Below are positions 39,806-50,053 of a stretch of DNA of 64,000 nt, piece after piece. Origin of the DNA: Verrucomicrobiota bacterium (GTDB taxonomy: Bacteria; Verrucomicrobiota; Lentisphaeria; Oligosphaerales; Oligosphaeraceae); assembly GCA_019136135.1 (NCBI GenBank), contig JAGVUR010000011.1, positions 1-64,000 of the forward strand. Direction: 5' to 3'. The notes beneath the pieces were generated by a model. It made no database searches. It saw only the letters and a list, made by a program, of their open reading frames with translations, and had not been told where the DNA came from. A program made the translations under genes and the position numbers. Each line of letters starts with the position of its first letter. Position 1 is the stretch's first letter.

Positions 39806-41443
39806 TTATTCGAGGATATCGCCGAGTGACATGCCGATTCGTCCTGCTTGGTAGATTTTGCGGACATCATCGAACGTGATCGCCCTGTTCCAGATGGCGA
39901 GGTCGTCGATGTCACCATTGAGCGGTGCCTTGTAGTTGCCAGTTCCATCTTGTCCGATGTGCCATTTCATTCCCGTATTGATCACGATGTCCTCGGCGTG
40001 CTCTGCGATCCAATGGAGATTGCCGTCTCTCCGTCCTTGATAGACATATGCCGCGCCGTTGGCTTGGAGAACGACGGCATAGAAGACCCATTCTCGGGGT
40101 TCGATGTGGAAGGTATTCAAGTCGGCGCGATTCACTTCCCCAGATCTTGCATAGTTGAAGCCGACTCCTGTCCATGGGGCGCCATCGCCACGCTTGCCTG
40201 CGTTGAGTACGAATCCAGGGTTTTGTCCGCTATTCCAGTCCTTGTTTGAGATGATTGCGGGATCGCCGATTTGCGATTCGGGCAGCCTGACCCACATGGT
40301 GATGGAAAAGTTGGTCTTGTTTTCGAACTGGAGCTTTTCTGTGCCTTCAAGGGCGACACCATGTCCGGCGAAGCCTGGGATTCTGAGGAATCCGCCAGCA
40401 AATCCATTGCCGAGTCCGCTGGCTGTATCTTCTCCTCCTAGGAGTGTTGCCTTGATGTTTGTTCCCGCCAGGTTTTTCGCTTCTTTGTCATCGAATGTAA
40501 TGTATGCCTGGAGGCCTTGCTTCAAGGGGCGTTTTGCTGGATTCTGGACTTGTTTTCCGATGACTTTTCCGTCGAGTTTCATCGTTGAGACATCGAGTCC
40601 GAAGTGTGCGAGGGCAGTTACTGGGAGGTCATAGTGATTTGGTATTCCTGCGAGTTGGCCTTGGCTGATATGTCGTCCTGCCATGACAATTGGGATTGTG
40701 CTTGCCTGTCCGCCCCACATGCCGTGGCTGGTTGACATGCCTCCATGATCCGCCGTGATCATCAGAAGCCAGTCTTCTTGGGCAAAGGTTTCTCGTGACG
40801 CTATGGCTTTCATGAGGTTGCCAACGAGCATGTCTGACTGCATCTGTGCCCTGACGAAGCTTGTTCCGTAGGGGTAGAAGCCGGTTCCGTGCCCGCCCGC
40901 ATCCGGCCAATCGACGAAGATCATCGTTGCGTCTGGCGCGTCTTTTGTTGCGAGCAGCTGCGCGAGTTCTCGTCCGTTTGCGGCGTCGCTCGGGCCGCGT
41001 TTGCCCTTGACCTTGGGATGTGGTGCCGTATGGTCGTTTTCACCCCATGTGTAGAGAAAGTATGTCTTGAGTTGTGGTTTTGCATTGGCCAGTCTTCCGA
41101 GCCATGAAGGCCATTCCTTGAAGTTGCCGTCCTTGGTCTGTCCATTGTTGAAGACCCGATGCTTGGTTGCCGTGACTCCTGTGGCAATCGCGGCATGGTT
41201 GGTTGCGCTTGACGGCTTGGCGTCCGTCAAGGCTTGTGCGCAATCGGAGAATGCGCCTTTGTAGTCAGGATGCCATTCGCCTTTCATGAGCTTGTGGAGA
41301 TTGGGCATGTGGGTGTTGAACAGGGCGTCAGCGCGCATTCCGTCCAGCATGATCAACAATGCCATTGGACGGCGTGGCGTCGCCTCCTGGGAACAGAGAA
41401 CCGATGCCAGGGCGACAAAGAGAAGAAGTGGTAGTTTTTTCAT
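39806..41443 (-). CDS. Exported alkaline-phosphatase-superfamily phosphodiesterase with C-terminal LamG-like domain
   Basis: 545 residues. AAGGA precedes the ATG; signal peptide KKLPLLLFVALASVLCSQ. Residues ~25-330 are an alkaline-phosphatase/NPP-type domain: LIMLDGMRAD (metal Asp), SSATNHAAIATG with the Thr nucleophile, FVDWPDAGGHGTG (Asp and His) and MITADHGGMS (Asp-His). Residues ~350-520 are a concanavalin-like (LamG) sandwich with SITMWVRLP and GDIDDLAIWNRA, likely for binding glycans. It would cleave phosphate esters or diesters outside the cytoplasm. It is the last gene of a minus-strand polysaccharide cluster. Confidence 0.85.
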   Translation of the reverse strand: MKKLPLLLFVALASVLCSQEATPRRPMALLIMLDGMRADALFNTHMPNLHKLMKGEWHPDYKGAFSDCAQALTDAKPSSATNHAAIATGVTATKHRVFNNGQTKDGNFKEWPSWLGRLANAKPQLKTYFLYTWGENDHTAPHPKVKGKRGPSDAANGRELAQLLATKDAPDATMIFVDWPDAGGHGTGFYPYGTSFVRAQMQSDMLVGNLMKAIASRETFAQEDWLLMITADHGGMSTSHGMWGGQASTIPIVMAGRHISQGQLAGIPNHYDLPVTALAHFGLDVSTMKLDGKVIGKQVQNPAKRPLKQGLQAYITFDDKEAKNLAGTNIKATLLGGEDTASGLGNGFAGGFLRIPGFAGHGVALEGTEKLQFENKTNFSITMWVRLPESQIGDPAIISNKDWNSGQNPGFVLNAGKRGDGAPWTGVGFNYARSGEVNRADLNTFHIEPREWVFYAVVLQANGAAYVYQGRRDGNLHWIAEHAEDIVINTGMKWHIGQDGTGNYKAPLNGDIDDLAIWNRAITFDDVRKIYQAGRIGMSLGDILE

Positions 41444-41454
41444 GGCGTCATTCC

Positions 41455-42831
41455 TTAGATTTTTTTGTTTTCAAGGAGTTGTCTTCTGATCCATCCATTA
41501 TCGAGGGGGTCTTTGACTTGGACCATCCATTCGTGCAGTCTCAGCCTGAATTGCCTGACGATGTCCCGGCATTCCAGGAATTGCGCTTTGTTGATTCGTT
41601 CTGCGGGATCGTTGACCAGGTCGTAGAGTTCGTCTTCTGCGGTTCCATTCCAGACATATTTCCAGTCGTGGCTTCGAACCATTCGTTGTGAATAGAGTCC
41701 GAATTGGTTTCCATGGTACATGCACAGGACGTCCTGGCGTTGGGTAGAACCCGTGCCTTTGAGAGTCGGGATCAGGGATTCGCCCTGGAAGGTATCCGGC
41801 GCTTGTGCGCCCGCCATTTCGCAGAGCGTCTTGGCGAGGTCGATCGTATGGATGACGAAATCGTCAGCCTTTCTATTGGGCTGCGTTACTCCTGGCCATC
41901 TAATGATCAGGGGGACCCTGGTGACATCGTCATACATTACATAATGCTTGTCAATCATCCCGTGTGCTCCGCACATGTCGCCGTGGTCGCAGGTGTAGAT
42001 GACGATTGTATTGTCTGCGATGCCGAGCGTTTCGAGTGCATGGAGGACTCTTCCGACTTGTTGGTCGAGCAGCGTGATTTCGCCCAGGTATCGTCCCACG
42101 AGCGGCGCCCATTTTTCCCAAGTCCATCCATCTAGTCCCCATGATCTGAGTTGTTGCGCCTGGATGTATGGCTTGTTGATCAGCGGGTCACCGAAGCTAG
42201 GCCATGGCGGGATTGATTCTGGCGGATACATGTCGGCGTAGGGTTGTGGAACCACATTGGGCAGATGCGGTTCGCTTGGATCCCAACGGATAAGGAAAGG
42301 CTGGTCCTTGGCCGCTTGCTCTTCAAGTTTCCTGATGGTTTGCGACGCACCCCAATACAGCCTTGATTGCTGCGGGGTGATGTGGCTGTCGTAACCGAAG
42401 AAAGGCATTCCTGACGGTCTTGGTTCCAGTCCTTGTTCCGCCCTCCAGGTGGCGTATTGCCCTTCGGGGATATAGTCATCAAACCCGAATTCCTGCGGTG
42501 ATTTTGCTTTTCCTCCGAGCCATTTTCCGATGAAAGAGAGATTGTAGCCTTGGTTTTTAATGGTTTGCGTAAAGGTGGGGAGTTCAATTGCTGGTCTTGA
42601 TGCTTCGGTATCTGCGTTTGCGATACTGAGGTGTTTGCACGACCATACTCCGTGCAACAGGCTGTTTCGTGCTGGAACGCAGATTGGCGACGAGGTGAAT
42701 GCGTTGGTGAAGTTGACTCCTGTTTCTGCAAGCTTGTCCAGGTTGGGGGTCTTGAGGAATGGGTGTCCGTTGATTCCAAGGCAGTCTTGCCGATGCTGGT
42801 CGGCGACAATCATCAAAATATTCGGAGGCAT
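41455..42831 (-). CDS. Type I sulfatase (CxPAR formylglycine type)
   Basis: 458 residues. N-terminal NILMIVADQHRQDCLG gives the metal Asp11. Cys51 in ICVPARNSLLHG is the residue that maturation converts to formylglycine; this is the CxPxR signature with Ala at position four rather than Ser. SFIGKWL, TCDHGDMCGAHG and a late AEDELYDLVNDPAE segment are standard for family S1. No signal peptide is seen, so either it acts in the cytoplasm on imported sugars or the start is further upstream. No maturase is in the window. Its neighbours (epimerase, GH5-like, GH42-like) indicate a sulfated glycan. Confidence 0.92.
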   Translation of the reverse strand: MPPNILMIVADQHRQDCLGINGHPFLKTPNLDKLAETGVNFTNAFTSSPICVPARNSLLHGVWSCKHLSIANADTEASRPAIELPTFTQTIKNQGYNLSFIGKWLGGKAKSPQEFGFDDYIPEGQYATWRAEQGLEPRPSGMPFFGYDSHITPQQSRLYWGASQTIRKLEEQAAKDQPFLIRWDPSEPHLPNVVPQPYADMYPPESIPPWPSFGDPLINKPYIQAQQLRSWGLDGWTWEKWAPLVGRYLGEITLLDQQVGRVLHALETLGIADNTIVIYTCDHGDMCGAHGMIDKHYVMYDDVTRVPLIIRWPGVTQPNRKADDFVIHTIDLAKTLCEMAGAQAPDTFQGESLIPTLKGTGSTQRQDVLCMYHGNQFGLYSQRMVRSHDWKYVWNGTAEDELYDLVNDPAERINKAQFLECRDIVRQFRLRLHEWMVQVKDPLDNGWIRRQLLENKKI

Positions 42832-42852
42832 AGTAGGCGTTTCCCGGATTGG

Positions 42853-43830
42853 TTATTTGGCGTTGAGGACTTTTTCGTAGATTGCGTTGACGTTTTTGTC
42901 GGGGACCATTTTTTCAGGATGGTCCTTGAACCATTGTACGGATTGCCTGATTCCTTGCCTGAAGGAGACATTGCATTGGAATTCTGGCACGATACGCTTG
43001 ATTTTCGAGCAATCGAAGATGCCGTGGTTTGCCTTGTCTCCCTTGAGCTTGGGTTCCATCGAGGGATCGCGGCGGCAGATTTCCTCTGTGGAAATGTACT
43101 CGATTTGAGGTTCCGGGGCATCGAGTGCGAGCTGGATTTCCCGGATGATCTGGTTCCATGTGAGGATGGTGTCCGAGGTAATCTGGAACGCTTCGCCAAG
43201 GGCATTCTTGTTGCCGACGAGTCCCGCGAAGCCAACGGCGAAATCGGTGGTGTGTGTGAGCGTCCAGAGCGACTGTCCGTCATCGTGCAGGAAGATCGGG
43301 AGTTTGTTCAGGAGTCTCCATGCGAGAGTGAATCCTGAGCTGGCGACTGGATTGGGGATCCATGTGTCGCCGTAGGTATGTGCGGGTCTGACGATGGTGA
43401 GGGGGAAGTTGTCGCTACTCATCTTATCGAGGAAGAAATCCTCTGTTTTTTCCTTGTCCCGTCCATATTGCGAGAATTGGTTTCCTCGTGGCGTATTTTC
43501 GGTGATTGGGAGCTTTGGTTCTGGTTTTTGATAGACGCAGACTGTGCTGACGAAGATGTACTGTTTGCATTTGCCGTTAAGGGCGTCAAAAGCGATTTGC
43601 GCTTGGCTTGTGTTGTAAGTTGTGAAGTCTGCGACGACATCAAAGGATTTTCCTTCGAGTGCCTTTTTCAGTTGTTTCGGGTCGTGCCTGTCAGCGACGA
43701 GTGGCTGGTATTGTTGCGGGACTGGGTTGTGCCCTCGAGTCAGCACGGTAATCTGGTGTCCCTGTTGGTGCAGCAGTTTTGTGCAATCGGTGGAGATATT
43801 GCCTGTGCCTCCGAGGAAAAGTATGTTCAT
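42853..43830 (-). CDS. NAD-dependent sugar epimerase/dehydratase family protein
   Basis: 325 residues; AAGGAG sits before the ATG at 43830, and the longer upstream frame overlaps the next gene. The N-terminal NAD(P) motif is ILFLGGTGNISTDC. The active-site region has FVSTVCVYQ and SQYGRDKEKTE (Tyr-x-x-x-Lys), and PAHTYGDTWIPN follows. The fold is the extended SDR seen in NDP-sugar epimerases and also in a group of isoflavone-reductase-like enzymes. In this cluster it probably processes a sugar released by the hydrolases. The substrate is unknown. Confidence 0.82.
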   Translation of the reverse strand: MNILFLGGTGNISTDCTKLLHQQGHQITVLTRGHNPVPQQYQPLVADRHDPKQLKKALEGKSFDVVADFTTYNTSQAQIAFDALNGKCKQYIFVSTVCVYQKPEPKLPITENTPRGNQFSQYGRDKEKTEDFFLDKMSSDNFPLTIVRPAHTYGDTWIPNPVASSGFTLAWRLLNKLPIFLHDDGQSLWTLTHTTDFAVGFAGLVGNKNALGEAFQITSDTILTWNQIIREIQLALDAPEPQIEYISTEEICRRDPSMEPKLKGDKANHGIFDCSKIKRIVPEFQCNVSFRQGIRQSVQWFKDHPEKMVPDKNVNAIYEKVLNAK

Positions 43831-43853
43831 CGTTCTACTCCTTTGGTTTTGGG

Positions 43854-45752
43854 TTATGGATTGACTTTTTCGAGTATGAAAGCAGTTGCATCGAGGGGTT
43901 GAATGAGTTGGGAGCGGGTCCAGGTCACCTTCCATGCCGGGTTGACCACAAGGACATTCTCAACTGGCTTTGCCTGGTTGTTGACAGCGATGATCGCGAC
44001 TCTTTTATCATCGAGTTGATGTTCGGTCAGCGTTACGAGCTTGTCATTTGATGTTGCGGCTCTTTGTTTGATCAGATCTTCTGCGATGAGGGTATAGATT
44101 GCTGACCAGGGCTGGTTTTCTTGGGTAAACGCGCCAGGTTTTTTGGCTGTGAAGCGTTCTAGTGGCGCGGTGAGTAGGAAGACCTGTCCTGATCCCAGAT
44201 TGTTTTGGATGAAGATCGGGTTGCCGCCTTGTTCGGTCAGGATGGTTTTGGCGGTTGTCGTTTGGATGACGAGCCTGTAGGGTGCGTTGATGGAGACAGT
44301 TGCGCCGCCGATCAGAGTCTGAATCGGTTCGGTTCTTGTTTCCCGCGTGACGACGGTTGCGCCGAAGACGGATTCGAAAGGCGAGAGGTCTCCTCCATCG
44401 AGGTCGAAGAAGACGGTTGCGCCTTGGTGAGCTTTTTGCACGAGTGCGTTGAATTCGAAGCTGCGAGACCAGTTGGTGCCTTGGATGCCTGGGACGATAT
44501 AGAGTTTTGCATCCCTGAGCGGCTCGTCGATAAACTGGAATTGGATATCAAATCCCGCTTGTTTTGCGAGGATGAATGCGGACCATGCGTTTTCCAGCGA
44601 TGCGTTGAAGTCCTGCCCTCTGGTGAGCACGCAGACGGCATCCTGCTTGAATGGAGGCAGCTCCTTGAATGGCATCGAATCCCTGAATTCGATGAATCTG
44701 GTAAATTCCTTGGCGATGGCTCGTGGCTTCAGGTTTTCGTCATAGAACCCGAGTTCACGCTCCCAGGTGCTATGGGTATAGGGCGGGAAGTTGAGGATCG
44801 AGTGCTCGAAAGCACACCACCAGAGGAAAGCCGTCGAGCCGTGGACCCAGGAATTGAGCATGGTCGCCCTGATGAAGTTGGCCTTTGTTTGCTCGTTGCA
44901 ATAGCTTGAGGAGAAAGTCCCTATTTCCTCGACGCAGGCAGGTTTTCTCGCAATGTCGCCGTAGAGTCGTGTTTCAATGGCTGCCTGCAGGGTGAGGCGA
45001 ATGGAGTCATGCGGATCGAGTCTTGCTGAGGATTTGGTTGTTGTATGCGGATACGGGTGGCTGGTGAGGACATCGCACAATTCGCCCTGAGTTTGAATCG
45101 ACCATGAGGTAGGTGCTCCGAATTCCTCATCGACTGCGGGCATGATTCCGTGCATTCCCGAAAAGAATGGCCGTGAGTTGTCCTCGAGTTTGACCGCGGA
45201 GGCGATTGCGTTTGTCCAAAGCCAGGCTTCATCGGGGCTTTTGGGTGATCCCATGCAATTGGATTCGTTGCCCAGTTCCCAGGCGTAGATGGCTGCTTTG
45301 TGCTTGAGGGCATTGACGAGGCAGCGCACCATTCGGATTTCCCACTTCAAGGCAAGTGGGTCGTTGATGGGGTTGAGCCCCTGGAAGGCAGGCGGCATGT
45401 AGAGGACGCCGCTCATCCAGCCGGTGACCAATCCGACGATCAGCTTCAGGTTGTTTTCTTCGGCAATGTCGCAGAGCGTTGCGAACCTGTCAAGCTGGAC
45501 TTCGTCAACTCCCGCCCTGCCGCAAGGCGTATTCGGAAGCGGTTGGTTGTTGAGAAGAAGCTCGATCTTGTGACCGCTCCAGCCACTAACCAAGGACAGC
45601 GGCTGGAAATCAGGCCACAATGGGAATACCCTGACGAGTTCCATTCCGGCGTCGGCCATCAGCTTGAAGTCGTTTCGGACGATATTTTCATCCCACATTT
45701 CCCACATTTTTGTTCCTGCGTGGGACGCCCAGTAGTTGCAACCGATTTTCAT
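43854..45752 (-). CDS. Clan GH-A glycoside hydrolase (GH5-like)
   Basis: 632 residues, no signal peptide. The TIM-barrel starts at once: GCNYWASHAGTKMWEMWD, GMELVRVFPLWPDFQP. The acid/base Glu is in IYAWELGNESNC (N-E pair at the end of strand 4), and the nucleophile is in ACVEEIGTF. After ~residue 370 there is a beta-galactosidase-like accessory domain (LYIVPGIQGTNWSRSFEFNALVQKAHQGATVFFDLDGGDL, in outline), then a small beta domain. Mannosidase or related activity is likely. It follows the GH42-like gene with a 220-bp AT-rich gap and precedes the epimerase by 23 bp. Confidence 0.83.
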   Translation of the reverse strand: MKIGCNYWASHAGTKMWEMWDENIVRNDFKLMADAGMELVRVFPLWPDFQPLSLVSGWSGHKIELLLNNQPLPNTPCGRAGVDEVQLDRFATLCDIAEENNLKLIVGLVTGWMSGVLYMPPAFQGLNPINDPLALKWEIRMVRCLVNALKHKAAIYAWELGNESNCMGSPKSPDEAWLWTNAIASAVKLEDNSRPFFSGMHGIMPAVDEEFGAPTSWSIQTQGELCDVLTSHPYPHTTTKSSARLDPHDSIRLTLQAAIETRLYGDIARKPACVEEIGTFSSSYCNEQTKANFIRATMLNSWVHGSTAFLWWCAFEHSILNFPPYTHSTWERELGFYDENLKPRAIAKEFTRFIEFRDSMPFKELPPFKQDAVCVLTRGQDFNASLENAWSAFILAKQAGFDIQFQFIDEPLRDAKLYIVPGIQGTNWSRSFEFNALVQKAHQGATVFFDLDGGDLSPFESVFGATVVTRETRTEPIQTLIGGATVSINAPYRLVIQTTTAKTILTEQGGNPIFIQNNLGSGQVFLLTAPLERFTAKKPGAFTQENQPWSAIYTLIAEDLIKQRAATSNDKLVTLTEHQLDDKRVAIIAVNNQAKPVENVLVVNPAWKVTWTRSQLIQPLDATAFILEKVNP

Positions 45753-45973
45753 ATGGATCCCTGAGTATGACGTGAGGTTGAAAAAGTAAAAAGATAATGT
45801 GATTCACAGAGTGGAAAATTCAATTTTAAGGAGTTCTTTGTCCAAAAATCAATGAAAAACCAAAGTCAAAATTCATTAGTTTCGTACTTAAAATGCATGT
45901 GACATGCCCCTTGGGTACAGTATTTGGAAATTTTTTCGAATGCTTTGATTTTGCGTTTAGGGGAAGGCAACAA

Positions 45974-48900
45974 TCATGGGAGGTTAACTGTGGTCACGCT
46001 GGTCAATCCGGTGATCACGTCCTTGACTCCGACGGTCCATTGGCCTGGTTGTCGATTCAGCCCCAAGTGGATTTCCGTGTCCAGCGAACCGCGTGGGGCG
46101 GCTAGATTGAGGACATGGCACGGAAGCGTATGCCCACTTGGATTTCGAAGCACCACATTGAATACATGATGTCCGAGAGGCGAACCGCCATCCTCAGTGA
46201 CAGCGCGGGCGACAATCCGCAGGACGCCCGGATTTGTCTCCGCCGTCTCCATTTCCAAGGAATCGATTTTCGACGGCAAGCCCGCATACAAAATCGTTTC
46301 GCCTGGCTTCAGGCACATCGTAGTCCGGCTGAATCGACCAAGGTACTCGCCTTTGCGAACATCGTACAAATGGGATCTGAAGCGCAAGTTAAGTGAAACT
46401 TCATTGGTTGCTTCCGCTTCAGGGCAACGTCGATAATCGCGAATAAAGCCATACAGTATGTAACCATCACGATGGAACGCATTCAATTCGTAAGCTTTTG
46501 CGAAAGCATCGGTATCCTTTGCGGTAATTGTCGCCAAGCTTCCGAGATTTGCCAGCTCGACCAACCATGAAACGAGCTTGCGGCTACCTGGAGCCATGTT
46601 TTTGGCATCCAAGGCGGGCAGGCGGAAATTCAGGTACACGGTACGTCCTTCGCCCAAGTTTCGCATGAAGATTGCCGGAGTTTTGTCAGCGTGCCGTCCC
46701 AAGGGCTTTGCGCCGCGTGCTTCCAATTTTTCTCGTCCAATCGCCTTGATTTCACCAATCTCGTCCATTGTCACCACGGTTTCACCATAGATTGGATCCG
46801 CTTTGGGGTTTCGGCGTACTCCGAACAAGGTCTCGAGTGGGGATCCTTCGACGGCATGTCGTTTTCCGTGCTCGTCTGTGACGCCCATGCGCAAATCTCC
46901 GACCAGGACGCCGCCCGCCTTGACGAACTCGAGAAGCACTGGCACCAAATCCTTGTTTATGGCGCAGGCAAAGGGCAAGTACAACAGCCGTTGGCGATCA
47001 ATCAACCGATAATTGCCCATCAGTTGCTCGACGGCTATATGCTGGGAATCCAGCTGCAAATCGTCGATATGGTGGCGGAAATCAAATGCGGTCCTGAAGA
47101 ACGAACCGTAGTTGTCTGCATCGACCCCTTCTTGCGGTACGGGTTGCGTTGCCTGGCTTTCGCACCAGGAGACAAGCATCGACGGGTATGACCACAGGAT
47201 TCCGACAGTTGGTTCCAGGCGTTCATAATCCATGAGGAGCTTTCCGACTCCTCGTCTCAAGTCCTTGATCGAGTTTGCGACTGCAGTTCCGAACGCTGTC
47301 CTTGACTGGTCGGCGTGAATCAGCGCCCAGGATGTTTGTCGTTCCGCATCGAACGAATTGGTTGAGAAGTACGAGACGCCCCTTGATCCGTGCAGAGCTA
47401 GCCACCATGGTTCATATGCTGCGCATTCGTTTCGGTGCCAGTATCCGATCCAGCCATAATTTAGGAAATTCCTGCCTGTAAATGAGCGCCAGATTTCGAA
47501 GAGCGCTGTGAATCCTGAATTCTTGAATGCCTCGGAATATTCCTGCATCCATCCGAACCCTGCTTTTGTCGCGTACTTCCAGTAGTCATTTCCTCCGAAT
47601 GGACTTGCTCCGAAAGTATTCGTCATTCCGATCCTGGCTTCCGGATCCACGGCGTGGTATGTATCCGACGCCAGCCTGCAGGCTCCGATCCAGACGTCCG
47701 TCATGTATGTCCGGAAGTCGATGAATTCCCCAAAGTTCTCCCGTTTCCGGATATCGGCTGACAGGACCGGCGTGATTTTGTCCCAATCATCCCATGTCGA
47801 TTCCCATTGGGCATTCAGGTTTTCCAGGCTGAAGTAGCGTTCACGCAGCCACTTTCGATATCCTGCAAGGCAATGCTCGCAACGGCAAAATTCGGTGATG
47901 CGGCGGTCATTGGCCAACACCCCCTCGTCCGCAAGACCAACCCCGAGAAAACCATATGGTTTTTGGTTTTCGGCACTTTTGCGGACCTTTTCGACAATCT
48001 GCTTGCGAACCTCGGGGTTGCTGGGGCAATGAGGTCGAATTCCCTTCTCGTTATGCCCCATGTCGTAGAATTCGCCTAGCCGTTCGATGTATCCGGCCGC
48101 AGGCATTCCGTTCTCGGTCAAGGTGTATCCATCGCCGCAAAAGTCCACGTTTTGGCCGAGTTCGCGCATGGCATTCGTGTAGCTGGTCGACAGCTGCGGG
48201 TGGCAGTTCATCGGACGCCAGGCCAGCACCCCGAAGTCGTCTTCCGCTTGCTGGCGCATCATCTTGGGCAACGTGACCGCAGTCCATTCTCGGCTATGCT
48301 CGCACCCGTCCACGTACGCGCACACCTCGACTCTGACAAATCCATTTCCCGCATTGGCCAGCGGCAGGCGCGTGAACGCAAAGTCTCCGTCGGTCGCCGC
48401 CTCGATCTGCTGCGTGCTGATCACTCTTCCGAATGCGTCGATCAATCGTGCTTCCAGAAGAGCTTTGCTTGCGCCATCCAACTCAAGGTTGACTTGCGCT
48501 TCAACGTTTTCAGAGGCATCATACCATGTTTTTCCTGTCTTGAGCCTGCTTAACTTGGCGTGAGTTGTTTCTTTTACCAGCAAGGTTTTCCAGCACAGGA
48601 CATGTCCTTCGGCATCCTCAACCGCCACATCCAGAAGCGCATCTCCAACAGGGAAATCGCCGCCGGGTCGTGCAAAGCTTACGATCCCGTCATCTGTCAA
48701 CGACAGTCTTGCTGGTTCGGTTCGATACAGGCCACGCCCATCAAAGCGAGTTTCGCGCAGCGAGCGATACACCAGCCGAACTTGGCTTGCACCGGCACCC
48801 GTCACACGCAATTCAACCTGAACTCCATCCACATCAGACAGCTCGACCTTGATTCCGCTCTCGCCGCGTACTGCCCAACGAATCGATTCAGACAGCAGCG

Positions 48901-50041
48901 ACATCCACCCCTCCCAATGCTCGTGCTGACGATGGCGCCATACCTCGACGTCGCGGGAAAACGGCAATATTCCGTGCATTTCCGATGTCGCAAGGTCAAA
49001 GCTCAGTACCACCACACGCCCCTTGCCCACGGTGGCGCCACGGACTCCTCGCATAATCCCACCCTCGGGATGATTGGCAAACGGATAAACGTCACGCACG
49101 GAAGCCAACTCGCTCAATTCGCCCAAGCCCCATTCCGACGCTGAGCACCGGCTGTGCTCCAACAATACCAATCCAACACCTCGTTCCCGTACGTCACGCA
49201 TGATCCATGAACGCATCCCTTCTGTGGATTTCGACGCCACGACGTATGCTGAAATGCTTCCTTTTTCGATGGCTTCGTTTGCCGCCGATCCCGTAAAGGA
49301 GACCAGTTCGCCTTCCTTTCCGCTTGATTGAACGACGTCGTGTCGCAGGTCAATTCGCTGTGCCAGCTCCTCGACTTCTCTCAATTGCGCGAGTTGCCTG
49401 ATGAAGAACAAGGTTCTGAATCCTCCATCTTCAAGTGGGCTTCCTGTTTTCACCTGCGCATGTGTCGGCACCTTTCCATAGGGTTGGTCGATTTTTCTGA
49501 GGTTGAATTGCGTCACTGCGATTCCGTCTGGTTCTCCTTCTCGCAGTGAGACATAATCGTAGCTCATGTGACCAGTTTGCGACAAGTCGTAGATGTAGAG
49601 GTGTGCGATTTTGTTCGGTGCTGTAAACGTATTTGAGAACACGGTGAATTCATTTCCCGGCTCCAAGTTCCAGACCAAGGGCATTTCTGTTTCGGGCTTT
49701 GTTTCTCCATGGAGAAGCAGTGCGGCTCCTCGTCCTGTTTCACCCGAGCGGCATCGCACCTTAAACGTGTATTTTTTCCCGGGTTCGAGTTCCAGCGGCT
49801 GGATTGCAATTACGTATGCTTTTGGCTTTGCGTCAATTACGTAGTTTCCGCTCAGTGGCGGATGTTCGTATCGATGGAAGTTTTTCGCCTCCATATGCCA
49901 TCCGTCCGGTATTCCGTCGCCATTCTCGTCAAGTTCGAATCCTCCATTTACGATCAGTTCGCGTCCCAAGCCTCCAAACACTTGCGTGGCGATCAACAAG
50001 AGACAAATCGGCAGAAGGATCCAACTAGCTTTTGAACGCAT
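45974..50041 (-). CDS. Very large exported GH42-like beta-galactosidase-family protein
   Basis: 1355 residues; GGAG seven bases before the ATG; signal peptide SKASWILLPICLLLIATQVFGG. Residues ~28-165 are a carbohydrate-binding-like sandwich (LIVNGGFELDENGDGIPDGW). A middle beta region (~350-600) follows. The GH42-type barrel lies at about 640-1000, with VGLADEGVLANDRRI, FCRCEHCLAGYRKWLRERY, and WYHRN-like WIGYWHRNECAAYEPWW; LADEG and LFEIW are candidate positions for the two catalytic Glu. A trimerisation-like domain (GGVLVGDLRMGV) and a C-terminal beta domain end it. It is twice the size of usual GH42 enzymes. It is 12 bp after the MATE gene. Confidence 0.8.
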   Translation of the reverse strand: MRSKASWILLPICLLLIATQVFGGLGRELIVNGGFELDENGDGIPDGWHMEAKNFHRYEHPPLSGNYVIDAKPKAYVIAIQPLELEPGKKYTFKVRCRSGETGRGAALLLHGETKPETEMPLVWNLEPGNEFTVFSNTFTAPNKIAHLYIYDLSQTGHMSYDYVSLREGEPDGIAVTQFNLRKIDQPYGKVPTHAQVKTGSPLEDGGFRTLFFIRQLAQLREVEELAQRIDLRHDVVQSSGKEGELVSFTGSAANEAIEKGSISAYVVASKSTEGMRSWIMRDVRERGVGLVLLEHSRCSASEWGLGELSELASVRDVYPFANHPEGGIMRGVRGATVGKGRVVVLSFDLATSEMHGILPFSRDVEVWRHRQHEHWEGWMSLLSESIRWAVRGESGIKVELSDVDGVQVELRVTGAGASQVRLVYRSLRETRFDGRGLYRTEPARLSLTDDGIVSFARPGGDFPVGDALLDVAVEDAEGHVLCWKTLLVKETTHAKLSRLKTGKTWYDASENVEAQVNLELDGASKALLEARLIDAFGRVISTQQIEAATDGDFAFTRLPLANAGNGFVRVEVCAYVDGCEHSREWTAVTLPKMMRQQAEDDFGVLAWRPMNCHPQLSTSYTNAMRELGQNVDFCGDGYTLTENGMPAAGYIERLGEFYDMGHNEKGIRPHCPSNPEVRKQIVEKVRKSAENQKPYGFLGVGLADEGVLANDRRITEFCRCEHCLAGYRKWLRERYFSLENLNAQWESTWDDWDKITPVLSADIRKRENFGEFIDFRTYMTDVWIGACRLASDTYHAVDPEARIGMTNTFGASPFGGNDYWKYATKAGFGWMQEYSEAFKNSGFTALFEIWRSFTGRNFLNYGWIGYWHRNECAAYEPWWLALHGSRGVSYFSTNSFDAERQTSWALIHADQSRTAFGTAVANSIKDLRRGVGKLLMDYERLEPTVGILWSYPSMLVSWCESQATQPVPQEGVDADNYGSFFRTAFDFRHHIDDLQLDSQHIAVEQLMGNYRLIDRQRLLYLPFACAINKDLVPVLLEFVKAGGVLVGDLRMGVTDEHGKRHAVEGSPLETLFGVRRNPKADPIYGETVVTMDEIGEIKAIGREKLEARGAKPLGRHADKTPAIFMRNLGEGRTVYLNFRLPALDAKNMAPGSRKLVSWLVELANLGSLATITAKDTDAFAKAYELNAFHRDGYILYGFIRDYRRCPEAEATNEVSLNLRFRSHLYDVRKGEYLGRFSRTTMCLKPGETILYAGLPSKIDSLEMETAETNPGVLRIVARAVTEDGGSPLGHHVFNVVLRNPSGHTLPCHVLNLAAPRGSLDTEIHLGLNRQPGQWTVGVKDVITGLTSVTTVNLP

Positions 50042-50053
50042 TTGACAACTCCA